Below, in pieces: positions 1-12,163 of a DNA stretch of 60,000 nt. Under the pieces are notes generated by a model, which was not told where the DNA came from, did no database searches, and saw only the letters and a list, made by a program, of their open reading frames with translations. This DNA is from Adiantum capillus-veneris. Its lineage: Eukaryota > Streptophyta > Polypodiopsida > Polypodiales > Pteridaceae. The translations under genes were made by a program, and so were the position numbers. Each line of letters starts with the position of its first letter. Position 1 is the stretch's first letter. The DNA lies in contig CM043944.1 of assembly GCA_014529385.2 (NCBI GenBank), forward strand, positions 73,091,884 to 73,151,883, given 5' to 3'.

Positions 1-699
1 GACTACCTACGAGTCGTTTCTAAATTAAGCTTGTGTGGCTAATGTACGTGTTCCCACTAGACCTCTTATTCTAGCATCAACCATAAACTACCCTTCCATG
101 CATTATGAAGAAAATCTAAATTGCTATCAATTCACCTATCCATATTTGGACTATTTTCAGGTATCATGCTCAAGTTTTCAAATTTATCAAATTATGAATG
201 TATAATTTTTTTTTGCAACAGTCTATCAAGCAAGAATTGACTTACTGCACCATTTGAAGGATTTTTGTTGTGTTTTGTTTCATGATAGTGAGTTTTTTCT
301 CTATGTTGTGCTTCATGATTGAGATTGTTGATTTGTACTATATGATTACATCTCTTAATCTCTCACTTACATGTTTATTACTTTAACTAAATTTGTGATT
401 TAAATTGAAGCTATGTGAGAGAGGGTGATGGGATTCTATGTTTGCATGCATATGTTGTTGCATGTGCGTGAAGTAAAGGGGGTGAGGGTGTTGTGAACCA
501 TTGGGCTATTGAGAGGCATGTACTAATTTCACGTTTGGTGTTGTTTCCCCTCTTCCGCGCCCATATCACCCAAGAGCACATACCTTTTGGCACAATGAAA
601 CAATGCATCCTTCTTTGATTCCTCCAACTCTGCTAGAAGCATACCTACCAGTTCGTAAAAATTCTTTTTTCTTATCCAAAGCTTTCCTTCCCAAATAAA
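1..699. other. No gene recognised
   Basis: AT-rich sequence with no open frame that resembles a known protein on either strand. It lies just downstream, in minus-strand sense, of the Tat-like pol remnant. It may therefore be further decayed sequence of that element, but I could not align any integrase motif here. Confidence 0.4.
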
Positions 700-2300
700 G
701 AAGAGAATCGTCCCTTATCACATTTGCCTAATCATAGGTGGTGCGACAACATGTGCCTCTATGTCTCATACTCCAAGATTCAAAGCACTTAGGCAAGTTC
801 TCCACTTGAAAACCCACATTTTCAGCCTTGGATTCTTACTTCCCAAGTACTTGCTTGACCACCCAAAGTGCATTTCCTCTTAACTTCACATAATGGATGC
901 CAAGCTTAAGACAAAGGTGTAGTCCTTTCTCTAAAGTAGCATCCTCGGCTTCATTGTTGCTCTGCATAGTAAGCTTCAAACTCCTTTTGGTTACCAAAGT
1001 GCCTTGAGGATCATAATCACAATGCATATTGAAGCTTCACCATGACTTTTCTTGTATGAACCATTAAAAATAATAAGCAAGCCTTGTCTATGTCAAGAAC
1101 TTTGATATGCCGCTTCTTCACTGTATACTCCTTGATAAGAAGTGGGCTCTTTTTATAAGTAATCAAAGAAGACATTGTAGCTCTTGTACTTTCCTCAACA
1201 AGAAAAGATAATCAGAGCTCTTATAGCTCAACAAACCGCATCATGAGTCTCTTTGATAAATTAGGGCTATCCACCACCAATTGAGGTAGAAGAGTGTAGC
1301 TAGTGAGAAATGAGAAAGACTTAGGAAGAAGGTAGTGCATGAACCTTCTACATGCATGAATGACACTCTCTATAAAGAGCTCCACTTTGTATACTTTCTT
1401 TCTACCTCTAACTTTATCGTGCTATCAAAATAGATAATCTTCATGTAGTGGGAATTGTTAGCTTGTTGAGAAGTATAGCTCCAATAGCATCTTGATTTAT
1501 TGGTGGATCCACATAGAGCCCTTTATCCAAATTAGGAGCTTTCATAGCAAGAGGAACCCAAGAATCTCCTTGATGTCTTAAAAACCTTCTTCACATTTAT
1601 TGCTCCATTGTTGAGGATCTTGTCCCTGCTACTTGTCATAAAGGATAAAGAAGTTGAGAGGATAATGGAATGAACCTTGACATATACGTCCACTTGTAAA
1701 TAATGGTAGCCAGATTCTTGGTATCTTACAATGATGTTTTCAGTCTGCTCTTTTCTATTGGCATGTGGCGCCCGTCTTGTGACAGTGGTATCAGAGCATT
1801 AGGCGTGTGCTTTTTTGAAAGCATACCGGTCAGTATCAAATACTTCACTTTATCAAGCTTTGCTTCTCAATCCCATTTTCTAAGATCATGTGTCCCAAAA
1901 ACTTCACTCTTGATTGAGCTACATGACTCTTCTTTGGGTTGAGTTGACCTCAACTTTCATTTCATAATACTTGTATGCAGTCTCAAGATTTGCAAAATAA
2001 TTCTTTCAAGAGCTATGAGCACAAAAGTAATCAATATGATCTTTCACAAATAGAGAGAACACATTATTGACCCATTTTTAGTAACAAGCACAAAAACCAA
2101 TGTCTCATGAGCAGGTAGTTGATGCAAGAAATAGAAAATGACCAAGAAAAGCAACTTCAAATATATAGCTACAATGCATGTCTATTTTGATCCGAAAAAG
2201 ATAGACGAAATCAATGTGAAGCTAGTTGTAGAACGTGCTAAATGTAGTCATGAACATACCAAAAGCCATAGGACTAGGCCCTATTTGGCTTGAATGGCAA
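700..2300 (-). pseudogene. Decayed Ty3/gypsy (Tat-like) pol: RT, RNase H and additional RNase H
   Basis: Read on the minus strand, short frames broken by many stops and shifts fall in pol order. Around 2230-2290 there is a relic of the RT MPFGL-type motif. At about 1840-2100 there is a DDI-loop relic followed by NPKK and FLGHMILENGI, the end of the RT palm. At about 1470-1560 WVPLAMKAP and DAIGAILL resemble the connection and RNase H1 start. At 836-1070 FNGSYKKSHGEAS, SNNEAED, LGIHYVKLRGNA and WVVKQVLGK match the second, archaeal-type RNase H typical of plant Tat elements. No LTR or integrase could be assigned. The extra RNase H is what points to Tat rather than a chromovirus. The copy is certainly inactive. 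Confidence 0.7.
1740..1835 (+). mobile_element. LTR end plus primer-binding-site fragment, element B type
   Basis: About 95 bp closely matches the junction at 26803-26895. It includes the last part of the element B LTR (ending cttgtgaca), the tRNA-Met primer-binding site TGGTATCAGAGC and roughly 40 bp of leader. It interrupts the minus-strand Tat-like RT relic. No target duplication or second LTR was found, so this is a fragment rather than a complete insertion. Confidence 0.7.
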
Positions 2301-2521
2301 AGAGAGATGTAAAATATCCTAAATAAGAACTGTAAATTATTATCATTTGAGTGAGCAAGGGAGTTTCTTGGGATTGACACCAATCACAAGCGGCTGAGGT
2401 GGCCCTGTACCTGTCTTCCCTCACTGCCAGACTGTGTTCTAACGAATCTGTCTTGTTAGATGGTGGTAGGTATAAAGTTCAACCTTACCTTGTCAGAGCA
2501 AAACTTCTCCAAAAGGCACAC

Positions 2522-3007
<486 letters not shown>

Positions 3008-3045
3008 TGGAGTAGAAGGAATGGCTTGAATCGAGCCCGAGCCTG

Positions 3046-3444
3046 ATGTGCAACTTCATGGAGGCTCATGGCCGCAAACTGAGGAATGACCCCATGGCCA
3101 GACAAAGGCGGCAACATCTGTTAAATGGTTTTACTGAAACCATTATGTCACCTTCGACTGCCATAGAGAGCCTACTATTGCCCACGGACTTGGATGAGGA
3201 GCAAGGCATAGCGGACAAAGCATTCTCTATTTTGACACCCTACGGAAACATGTGCACCAAACCCTTTGAGTCCTATATGGACCCCTTTGTGCCGAGTCAC
3301 CTGTTAGAAGTGTGCATGGCAGAGGTGGACCACCGGGCATGGAGATTTGGTAATTTTACAGTACTGGCACCATTTATTGTTAATCTGTTACTTACACTCC
3401 TTATTGACATCAATAAAGATGTTGTACGGCGGGGTCTGCAATAG
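3046..3444 (+). CDS. Hypothetical 132-aa open frame in the Penelope-like element
   Basis: This is the first open frame after the upstream pseudo-LTR. It starts at an ATG (MCNFMEAHG) and ends at TAG. The N-terminal third is basic (KLRND, ARQRRQHLL). The middle has SILTPYGN and a proline-rich DPFVPS. The C-terminal third is hydrophobic (FIVNLLLTLLIDI). I recognise no domain. Its position upstream of the RT suggests it is the N-terminal part of the element's original protein, cut off by frame breaks around 3445-4310. There, short frames (for example EVIKAILLHFLYREK near 3810) continue on the same strand. It may not be translated today. Confidence 0.35.
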   Translation: MCNFMEAHGRKLRNDPMARQRRQHLLNGFTETIMSPSTAIESLLLPTDLDEEQGIADKAFSILTPYGNMCTKPFESYMDPFVPSHLLEVCMAEVDHRAWRFGNFTVLAPFIVNLLLTLLIDINKDVVRRGLQ

Positions 3445-4310
3445 ATCCTCAATACTAATTCTTCAAACCTAATTGAGAATATGGTAATAGCTCCACCCTT
3501 CTCTATGGCGTGCTTTGAAAATCGCAGGTGCAATGCATCTTACGGGTGCACAGTAGGAGTGAAAGGAGTGATTTTGAACAGTGGGTCGAGACACCAATTA
3601 CATGACGCAGATATGCAAGGTTCATCGGCCATTTATAAAGTGCGGATGCAAGATGGCGGGGCAAGGGGAACAATGTCGGGACATCAATGTCCTGTGGTTC
3701 GACCACACACTATGGCTATTTCTTCATAACCCGCCCACCTTCTTCCCGGCATCCTCTCTCAAAAAATCAACAATTAGCTTCCTCAGCTAGGTAGACAAGG
3801 AGGCACAAGAGGTAATCAAGGCAATTTTACTACACTTTCTCTACAGAGAAAAACTACAGCATGCGGTCACCCACTTGGTGCTCTTTGGTCAAGCCCCGCC
3901 CTCTTTTGATCCTTCATTAGAACTCAAGGCATTCATCTTGGCAGTCGTTCAACCCACTAAGGGAGCCCATGACAACCGAGCACACAAACGGGCATGCGAC
4001 GGAGATCATACACCCCCCGATTAGGGACGAGGGCACCATGGCACACCTCAACGCTCGGTAGCTTCTACCTCGAGATCTCGATGGAGCCGAGCCGGACTCA
4101 TCCGCTAGTAGCCAATCCCCACGCCCCCCTCCTTTCTTCCCATCTGTTCCCACCCAACCCTCTGTAAAACCCATCCCCCGCACCAAATGTGCCTTTAACG
4201 CCACCTATGTAAAAAGCGTTAAATCCTTACTCAATGATTAATTGTAGGTAGCTCATGACCTACATGAACACCTTTGTCTCAACCCCCAAAACAAGAAAAT
4301 TGGCCTTTTT

Positions 4311-6125
4311 ATGTTGATTCATTTTGTAAACCCCTTTTTGGATTTAAGGAATGTAGCAAGCTTTTTTAAGCTCTTCTTCTTTGGTCTTGGAATCATAACC
4401 ACTCCTCTCTGGGACGAGTGTGTGTTTAATTGGAGTTTTGATCCTCCCCTAAAAGTAACACTATGTAATGGCAAAGAGGTATTCACCTCAATAACTGCTT
4501 TTACCTGTGATTGTAAAGAATTCCACTTGGATGGGATGGAACATGTCATCACTAACAAACCAGATGATTTCTTAAGTCAAGAATTAATACATTTATGCCA
4601 AAATGGCCTTGGGCATATTTCTACAAAGCCCCCTAACTTCCTTTTGGCCTATCAAGAGTTGCAAAGGGTACTTATAGCACTCATAGAGAAGTTCTTAATC
4701 TTACCACCAAACCTGAACACTTCTCTACTAACTTCCCTCTTCTTAGCCTATTGTGAGCACCATTTACCAACAGGTGCATCAAACACACCTGCCGATATTG
4801 GACTTGGAGATAGGGGAAGTGCGCAAAAACTTCTTTATTACATGCATGAGGCCAACAAATGATTGGAAGGAGATGATTTCTCCCTTTGGCCACAAGACAT
4901 GGCAAAAGTAACTCATACCATTTCACACTTTTTAGAAAACATAATCCACCTCTAAACCCAACACTACCTTACCTCACAACCATCTACAAGCAACATAAGA
5001 AAGCATTCCGGTGGATCACATGTGTGTCCGCTTGTTGCTACACGAAAGCATCCATTCTTATGGCTTGTTTACTCAAAACAAGCATACCAGCTCTCAAGAC
5101 AAGAGCTCATAAACTCAATCAAAAATCACTCCTATGTCACAATATCCACATACAATCATGGTGGACAGTAGAGTTGGTTTATGAATACATCATTAACCTC
5201 CCAGAAAATGCAACACAACTCTACTCTGGTGATGCTAAGAGATGTTAAGAAAGCATCCCACATAGAGGAGATCATGGACTTATCTTGCTAATAAGTAAAC
5301 TCATTAGGTACGTGTTTTCCACAACACAAGGAGAATTCATATGTTTTAGGCGACCACCTTCTCAATGTGTTGAAGGCACATGGTCCTCCTATAGATATAT
5401 AAGTGGGCTTTCCTTCAATATTGATGACGTTATCACTCTCAACACATGGCTAACTAGCAATGTACTTATTCAATTCCAAGGAAAGGTTTATAAACAGACT
5501 AACGGCATCCCTATGGGATTATCATGATCTCCCCTTTGGTGCAACCTGTACCTTCATGCCTTGGAATACAATTACATCAACAGCACATTAACTCAACCAA
5601 ACCCAAAAAATGTGCTTGTCAAATTTGGCACTCCGTACAGATACTTTGATGACATTTGTTTGATTGACTCAAGTGATCCAACATACTTCATTGAGCACGA
5701 TAGGTTCTACCCACCTTGCTCAAAAATTGAAGCCTCAACACGCACAAGCACCAAATTTCTCATTCTCTCCCTTAACATTTGCAATAATACACTTCGCAAA
5801 AGATTGGCACAAAAAGGATTCTTTAGAGAATTGCTCGCCTATTCGATACTTAAAAAGATCGAGCAATCGACCATCTAAATGGGCACACAAGGTCATCATC
5901 TCACAAATCAAGCTCGTCCTTTTTTGTAACACCCTACCCACTGATGCAGCCTCAAATTTCAAGATGCTTGTTAATGATTTTTGCCTTAATGGGTTTGAAA
6001 GAGCGAAGCTTTGGAGACACATTACGAACTCCTTAAAGAGGTTGTCAGCTATACCATCTATGTGCAACCCAATACAAGTATTGGACCTAGTAAAATACCA
6101 CTCAAGCCTAGTGTGGGTGGAGTAG
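4311..6125 (+). pseudogene. Broken reverse transcriptase of the Penelope-like element
   Basis: At least four plus-strand segments make up one degenerate RT. Segment 4311-4862 (183 aa) should be the N-terminal region before the fingers. Segment 4886-5248 includes YLTTIYKQHKKAFRWI and resembles the fingers. Segment 5285-5878 carries the palm: GKVYKQTNGIPMGLS, an in-frame TGA at 5525-5527, SPLWCNLYLHALEYNY and the catalytic YRYFDDICLID. A frameshift near 5750 leads to 5664-6125, with CSPIRYLKRSSNRPS and a leucine-rich thumb, ending at a TAG just before the downstream repeat. The GIPMG and F-DD pattern with SPIRYLKRSS resembles Penelope-like or related orphan RTs, not LTR-element RT (YxDD) or LINE RT. 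No endonuclease follows. Frame breaks make the protein inactive. Confidence 0.65.
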
Positions 6126-6127
6126 GG

Positions 6128-6243
6128 TCTCTCTCTTACCCCCTTTTTATAAATCAAAGCTAAGCATATATACCCATGTATAGGGGCCATACCTCATGGA
6201 ACCCTCCCTAAAAAATTGAAAAGAAACCACCCAAGAAGAACCG
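6128..6243 (+). repeat. Downstream pseudo-LTR, first piece
   Basis: It matches 2630-2742 (aatcaaagctaagcatata, gccatacctcatgg, gaaaccacccaagaagaaccg) and stops at aaccg where element A begins. The remainder of the repeat resumes at 13757 with the same aaccg followed by tgcaccc. Confidence 0.85.
6239..6243. repeat. Target-site duplication of element A (left)
   Basis: aaccg, repeated at 13757-13761. Removing 6244-13761 restores a sequence collinear with 2735-2750 in the upstream pseudo-LTR. Confidence 0.9.
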
Positions 6244-7443
6244 TGTAACTTTTAATGGCCTAGTAACTTGTGTGTAGCGGAAAATAGCATGAACATAGTG
6301 AGCATTTCATTAGAATAGATTCCTAATGACAATAACAAGAGTGCTTGGGTGGAGAGAGCAACAAAAAGCATGACACCTAGTTAGATAGCATGAACAATAC
6401 TTCAAAAGAGAGAGAAATTAAGCAATTGACAACAGTTGAGGACCGGATTTGCATGGAGCCGGTCCCCCCTCCAAAAGGCTTTGTATTATGGTTTCCCCCA
6501 TCAAGAGAGACATATTACAATACAATTCTTTGTGTTCCTTCAATACTAGCTAGTGCAATGAAGATGGAAACTTCAAGCACTAAGAAAAACACTTATCAAA
6601 CACAACATCAATTCCCTCACAGTCTCAGACCCAAGACCTCACACACCTTCAAAGATGGTGAGAGCTAGCGGGGTATGAGAGTTGATTGAGAGGAAGAAGG
6701 AGTAGTCTTACGAGAAATATGTACATCTCCTCACATAATCACTCATATTAGCATAGCTTAGCTTAGTAATTAGCATGGTAGAGGAGCTGAGCATGCATTG
6801 AAGCTTGGCTCTTGGTTGGATTTGCATCACAAAGCCAAAGTTGTTGGTGTAGGCCTCCCTTCTCACAAGCTTGGAGTAGGTGATAAGCGTTCCATGAAAG
6901 CTTGAGAAGAGAGAGAGCGAGAGACTTCTTACTCTACACATGAGATTATGTGAATGTGTGTGGATAATTGCCTTTGAAAAATCAGCCCCCTCTCTCTCTT
7001 GGTCGACCCCTCTTGCTATTTGCTCTTGCTAGCACCTCATTGGACCTCTCGCAGCTTAGCCAATAGGATTTCAGGAGCATAAGTGATAGCCTTCCGACAT
7101 GTGTCCCCCTTTCCCCTTTTGTGAGAGCTTTAGGTAATTAATAAATTCAATTAAACTCTCATTGGACCCCTTTGCCTCTTGGACAATAGGAATCAGGCAA
7201 GCCATTGGGCTGCTGAATGCTCATTGGACCCCTTGGGAGACTGTCCAATACTCTTCTAGAGAGCTAATTCTTATTGGCTCTCGTATTAAGTGTTTTTAAA
7301 TTAATTAACTAGATTTACTCTAGCCTAATTCTCATTGGTCCACCTCCAAGGCCATCCAATAGGATTTGAGTACACCTTGTGGGCACCTGGCCTAGGGAGC
7401 TGACATGTGTCCCTCTTTCCCCTTGTGTACAAAGGAAGCTTGC

Positions 7444-7517
<74 letters not shown>

Positions 7518-7780
7518 ATCTCTCATCCCCTACTTCTTGGGCTCGCCCCCTCCTATGTAGGAGTTTGTGAAGAATTTTTGGGACACAAAGCATCCAATTT
7601 CCTAAGCCTTTGACCATTGGATACAACCTTTGAATTTTGGAACCTTAGCATTTTGGAAGTCTTAATGGGTTGAACCCTAAGGTCTTTGGAGCCCATTGTT
7701 GCACATAGCTCTTTTTCAGATGGGCCCCCCTTTGGATCCCTATTTTCCCTCCTTTGGATCCCTACTGTGGCCGGTTTGCC
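6244..7780 (-). repeat. Element A 3' LTR (truncated)
   Basis: Collinear with 12164-13650 and highly similar, including the antisense ATG frame at 6390. It differs by an expanded (GT)n at 7446-7515, where the 5' LTR has only gtatgtgtgtgtg. It ends at ggtttgccagc. The 5' LTR continues for a further ~110 bp to ttatgaca, so the start of this LTR in element orientation is missing. Confidence 0.9.
7446..7515 (+). repeat. (GT)n microsatellite, about 35 units, within the element A 3' LTR
   Basis: Pure GT run. The matching place in the 5' LTR (about 13388-13400) has only about six units, so the expansion occurred after insertion. Confidence 0.97.
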
Positions 7781-7843
7781 AGCATGAACATAGTGATCAT
7801 TTCATTAGAATAGATTCCTAATGAGAATAACAAGAGTGCTTGT
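7781..7843 (+). repeat. Displaced LTR fragment at the broken integrase/LTR junction
   Basis: The stretch atgaacatagtgatcatttc onward to caagagtgcttg repeats 6290-6346 and 12206-12262 of the LTRs. It is wedged between the truncated 3' LTR and the truncated integrase, so sequence from the other end of the LTR was joined here. This is a rearrangement scar from template switching or illegitimate recombination. Confidence 0.8.
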
Positions 7844-8400
7844 GTACTAAACCTGTCTACTATCGTCCATATTCCCGTATTCCCATGGATAGACTTAGGC
7901 AATCCAAAGATAAAATCCATGAATATGCTCTCCCATGGTGAATTAGGGATTGGCAAAGTTTTAAGCAATCCAAGTTGCTTCCCTCTATCAAACTTCGTCT
8001 TTTGGCATACCACACATTTAGAAACATACTCTTGTATGTTTGCTTTCATGGTAGGCCAGTAGAAATATGTTTCAATCCCCTTTAGGGTAGAATGAATCCC
8101 TCTATGCCCTGCATAAGGAGGAGCATGAAATTCATACATTACTTTCTCACGGAGTGAGTTAGTAACGCATAGTCTATTTCCATAGAGAAGATAACCATCT
8201 TGTAAGGTAAATGGTTCCTCTTTCTTCCCTAGTGCAAGGGCTGAAATCACATCTCTAAAATCGGGATCAATAGCATACTCATCTATCATAGAAGATAGAT
8301 CATTGTGAGTTGCTATGGAAACCGCATTCACTCTTGGTCGGCTTGAGAGTGCATCGGCTACTTGATTATGATTTCCAGCAATGTGAGCAATATGGAAATG
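7844..8400 (-). pseudogene. Element A integrase, N-terminal half only
   Basis: The minus-strand frame shows the RNase H/IN linker, then the zinc-binding HHCC domain (HAPPYAGHRGIHSTLKG, ETYFYWPTMK, CVVCQKTKF), then the start of the catalytic core (SIFMDFIFGLP with the first Asp, IWTIVDRFS). After VDRFS the frame runs into the displaced LTR fragment and stops. The second catalytic Asp, the Glu and the whole C-terminal and chromodomain region are absent. It is in frame with the RT/RNase H segment upstream, separated by a TAA at 8401-8403. Confidence 0.9.
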
Positions 8401-9747
8401 AAATTACGAAAGGAAATTTTCCCACCTCATTTGTTTGTCAGAGAGCTTGTTCTGCGTCATGAAGTACTTAAGACTTTGGTGATCCGTTCGCAGAATGAAA
8501 GGAGTCCCCAATAAATAGTGCTTCCATGAGTCTAAGGCATGTAGAACTGCGAGGAGTTCCTTTTCATATATGCCTAGAGCTTGCTCAACAGGGTCGAGCC
8601 TTCGACTTTCATAGCCTATGGCGTGCCCTTCTTGGAGCAAAACAGCTCCAAGGCAATCACCACAAGCATCACATTGGACCTCAAATGGCTTTGAGAGATC
8701 CGGTAGTGTAAGCACTGGTTGAGAGATAAGCTTTTCTTTAAACTTTTCGAAAGCATTTTTCTCCTTGGCAGACCATGTGTACCTAACGTTTTTCTTTGTT
8801 AGGTCATGTAATGGTCCTGCTATTAGTGAGAACTTTTCTACGAAGCGTCTATAGTATACACACATACCTATAAAGCTTCTTAGTTCATGAAGATTCCTTG
8901 GTTTATGCCATCCTTTTATTACCTCTAACTTTGATGGATCCATTTGGATGCCATCTTGAGAGATAATGTGACCTAAATATTGAAGCTCTTGTAAGAAAAA
9001 ATCACTTTTCTTTCGATTAACATAAAGTTTATTCTCTCTTAGAACTTGAAATATTACCTGGAGGTGTTGCTTGTGTTCGTCTAATGAATTAGAGTAGATG
9101 ATGATATCATCAAAGAACACTCCAGTAGGCTCGGTGAGGCCTGAATAGCTTCTCCATCAAGCGGTTGAGGCTGGTGCATTGGTCAAGCCAAAAGGCATGA
9201 AAATGTATTTGTAAAGACCAAACGTAGTGCGAAATGCGGTCTTTACAATGTCTTGATCAACTATCTTTATTTGATAATAGCCACTTTTTAGGTCAATCCT
9301 ACTGAAGTAGGTCGACCCCTGTAGCTTATCAAATAGGTCTTCTACCCATGGAACGGGAGACCTATTCTTGATAGTGATCCTATTTAGTGCTCTATAGTTG
9401 ACACACATACGATTTGTGCCGTCTTTCTTTTGCACTAATAGCACAGGAGAACAAAATGGAGACGAGCTAGGCCTAACCATGCCCTTCTCAACTAACTCAT
9501 GCACTTGCCGCATAATCTCCTCTTGTTGAGCTTGAGAAACTCTATAAGGAGGTTTGTTAGGCGGTGAACTTCCTGGAAGAAGTTCAATTGCATGGTCATC
9601 ATTGCCTCGTTTAGGAGGTAGCTCACAAGGGATGTCGTCAATAAAGACATCTTGAAACCCCTTGAGAAAATTGGATAACTCTAATTCCTTTTGATTATGT
9701 ATATTTTCTTTTGCTAAAACATTAGGTTCATTTTGAGAGTTTAACAA
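8401..9747 (-). pseudogene. Element A reverse transcriptase and RNase H
   Basis: Two frame-compatible segments. Segment 9747-9157 contains the region before the fingers ([19 protein letters not shown]), [41 protein letters not shown] and [11 protein letters not shown]. Segment 9120-8404 contains the catalytic FFDDIIIYS (family YVDDILIYS), YLGHIIS, FIGMCVYYRRF and RNase H with CDACG, YEKELLAVLHAL and RTDHQSLKYF. About ten residues between NAPA and FFDD are replaced by unrelated sequence with a stop (9121-9157). A TAA at 8401 ends RNase H. The catalytic Asp residues of RT and the D-E-D of RNase H are still present, so decay is recent or mild apart from these lesions. Confidence 0.93.
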
Positions 9748-10069
9748 AAATCATGTACACGGAAATAGAGCTCTTTATTGACTTATTGAAAGCTTGCGTA
9801 TGTACAATGGGTATGGTGTTACCCATTTCCTTAGCATCTATGTACATATCTTTTTCCCTGAACTCAAAGGAGATTCTCCTTTCAGGGAATTTAACATTGG
9901 CAGCCATGCAATCAAACCATGGTGCCCCTAGGCTTACATCCTCATGCTTGAGAGGAGAGATAAAGAAGTCATCTTTGTCCACATAGCTTTGGACATGGAG
10001 CCTCAATTTCCCGATTAAGGGAGTGATTGAAGATTCTTGCCCCTTGAAAGCACCGTCTGCGTAGGACAT
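9728..10069 (-). pseudogene. Element A protease C-terminal part and pol linker
   Basis: The 113-residue frame after the DPGSTHNFIS protease site contains GKLRLHVQSYVDKDDFFISPL and DVSLGAPWFD. This is the flap and C-terminal region of a retropepsin-like protease (pattern L-G-x-x-W). It is out of frame with the RT that follows, with a shift around 9740. Confidence 0.75.
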
Positions 10070-10109
10070 CTCCCATCTCGTAGGCTTGTATGCCTAGCTT
10101 GGTGGCCAA

Positions 10110-11761
10110 CTATGTGGATATGAAATTGTGAGTAGAACCAGGGTCAAAGAGAATAAAAGAATCATGTTCTCCTACCTTTCCCCAAGCATGGCATAGAGGA
10201 GATCCTTTGTGGTGAGTTTCCTCCTCTTGGATTTCTAGCTCTAGGAGGTTCATGGCGGGTTTTCTTTTAGGGACAAGCACGGTACGCATGCCCTTGCTCG
10301 CCGCACTTGAAACAACGGTTATCCTTGCGATAATGCTCAAGCTCTTCAAGAGAGAGTTTATTTTTGCCTTTGTAAACTCCCTTCTCTTTAGCTTTGTTGG
10401 AGTTGCCCTTAGGAGACATTTTACATTGTCCTTCCCCTTAGGCTCATTGGAACCCTTGTTTTCTATGGGCTTAAAATTTCTTTTAGCCCCCGTTTGGAAA
10501 TTGATTCGAGAAGCCACCATAGTATGGTGTATAACCGCCGCCGATATGGTGCGTGGCCTTTGGGAGTTGACATACTCCGCCATTTCTTCAGTTAAGCCCG
10601 CACAAAATTGTTGCTTTTGCTCTCCAAAATCCAACTTTTTGAAGACAGCGGCTTTGAGTTGTAAGTCCCAAAACTTGTCTACATATTTGTGAATGGATTC
10701 GTAGGGAGAGAGCTTCAAGCTTCGCCATTCGGTGAGTACTTTGTCTTTGGCATCGGTGGCCAAAAACTGCTTCATAATGGAAGCTCTTAAAGCTTTCCAC
10801 GTTCGTGGAGCTTCACCGTTGGCCCGTAGGCTAGACCACCATTGTATGGCGGACTTTTGAAATTGCATAGTACATGGTGTAGCTTAGAGGACTCCATGAA
10901 GCCCTCATCTCCAAACGCCGCATTGAACTATTGGATAAAGGCCAAGACTTTGTCTGTAGCACCAAAGGTGCCATCGTAGGTAGGGAAAGAGATGCTCTTC
11001 CCTCCCTCTTTGAACTTCTTGAGCTTGGAAGACCTCTTCCACGCGGCATAGGATTTCCTATGGACTCTTCTTTTTGATGGTTCAAAGTTTGCACCATCAC
11101 TTTCTTCAGAAGGTGAAGAATTTGAGGAAGATGGAGAAGAGGGTGACCTCCTTCTCGCCTTTTTCTTGCCTTGATCTTCTTTGTCTTCACCATCACTTTT
11201 ATAAGAGGATGAGGATGAAGAAGATGTAGAAGAGGGTGTCCTCTTTCTTGCCTTTTTCTTCTCTTTCTTTTTGTCATCCCTCTTTGAATTATGGTGTGGA
11301 GAAGCATGCAATGGTCTTCTCCGTTTTGGAGGTGATGGAGAGCGTTTAGCCCGCCGTCTTCATGGAGCCATCTCCACCGAGGTGGCAGGAGACTCACTTC
11401 TTTCTCGTTCCTTCGGTGGGGGCTCTTGAATTCTCCTTTGAGAAGGAGATGCGTCATCAAGGAACAAATTTTTGAGCCCTTCATATGGATCCTCATCTTC
11501 TTCCCGAATCGGAGAGAGACCTCTTTTGGAAGTCTCGCAAGGAGGCTTCCTAGGTGCTCTCTCGTCATGGTGGGGAGCTTGGAGAATCCCATGAGCACAA
11601 AGCTGCCGTTGCACTTCACTTTGGAGGGAAGGATTGCCCATGGCTTGTTGAAGCCTAGAAACAAGAATGTTAACAAGCATTTGGGCATCATTAGTAGCCT
11701 GCTCATTAGAAAAATCAAAGTTATCAACATTAATTTCAGTCTCTTTACTATTGTCAGCCAT
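10110..11761 (-). pseudogene. Element A gag with zinc knuckle and protease active site
   Basis: Starts at ATG 11761 (MADNSKETE). The N-terminal region is acidic and disordered. A TGA at 11360-11362 lies in the same frame, followed by a Lys/Arg/Ser-rich stretch (KKKEKKKARKR, long Ser runs). A stop at about 10928 and a frameshift lead to the conserved capsid core at 10868 (AIQWWSSLRANGEAPRTW, FKKLDFGEQKQQFCAGL). A CCHC zinc knuckle (CFKCGEQGHAYRAC) is readable at about 10273-10315 but in another frame. The protease signature FDPGSTHNFIS closes the segment near 10110. The lesions are three stops or shifts, and the parts are otherwise complete and in canonical order. Confidence 0.88.
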
Positions 11762-12150
11762 TCTAACAACTTTTAGGTGTACTTTGGCACTTCAAGCCCT
11801 AGTTGCTACTCCTCTTTACCCCTTTAGAAAAAGCACTCAAGCTACTGTACCCGTGGCTCGAATACCATTAATTGCAAGGAATAGAAGAGAGGGTCGTTCA
11901 ACACCAAAACAACACCGGCTCCTGTCAAGCTTCTAATAGCTCAATAGTGGTTAAGCCGTAGGCAAGCCCCGTAGGACCCCACTATTAAGACCATAGCTCT
12001 CGACGGTGATGCCCCGTTAACTACACAAAGGTAGGTTCACTGCAAGGCTGAAAAATCCCTATTGTACTTACTCACATTCAATTAATAATACCAACCATGT
12101 ATAGCTAGCTTGAGGACCTCCCTTCTTGAGCAAGAAAAGAGAAACCTTGT

Positions 12151-12162
12151 GCTTTGATACCA
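12151..12162 (-). other. Primer-binding site of element A (tRNA-Met)
   Basis: Minus-strand TGGTATCAAAGC lies one base inside the 5' LTR (LTR ends ...gttaca). It is complementary to the 3' end of initiator tRNA-Met with one variant base. Confidence 0.88.
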
Positions 12163-12163
12163 A

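Noticed and set aside
3046-6125. GIY-YIG endonuclease of a Penelope-like element
   Set aside because: Searched by eye before and after the RT for a GIY..YIG core; none seen.
7379-7613. Two open frames rich in Val-Cys
   Set aside because: Translation of the (GT)n microsatellite inside an LTR.
10252-10692. 146-codon plus-strand frame
   Set aside because: Shadow of the minus-strand gag of element A, which has recognisable capsid and zinc-knuckle motifs.
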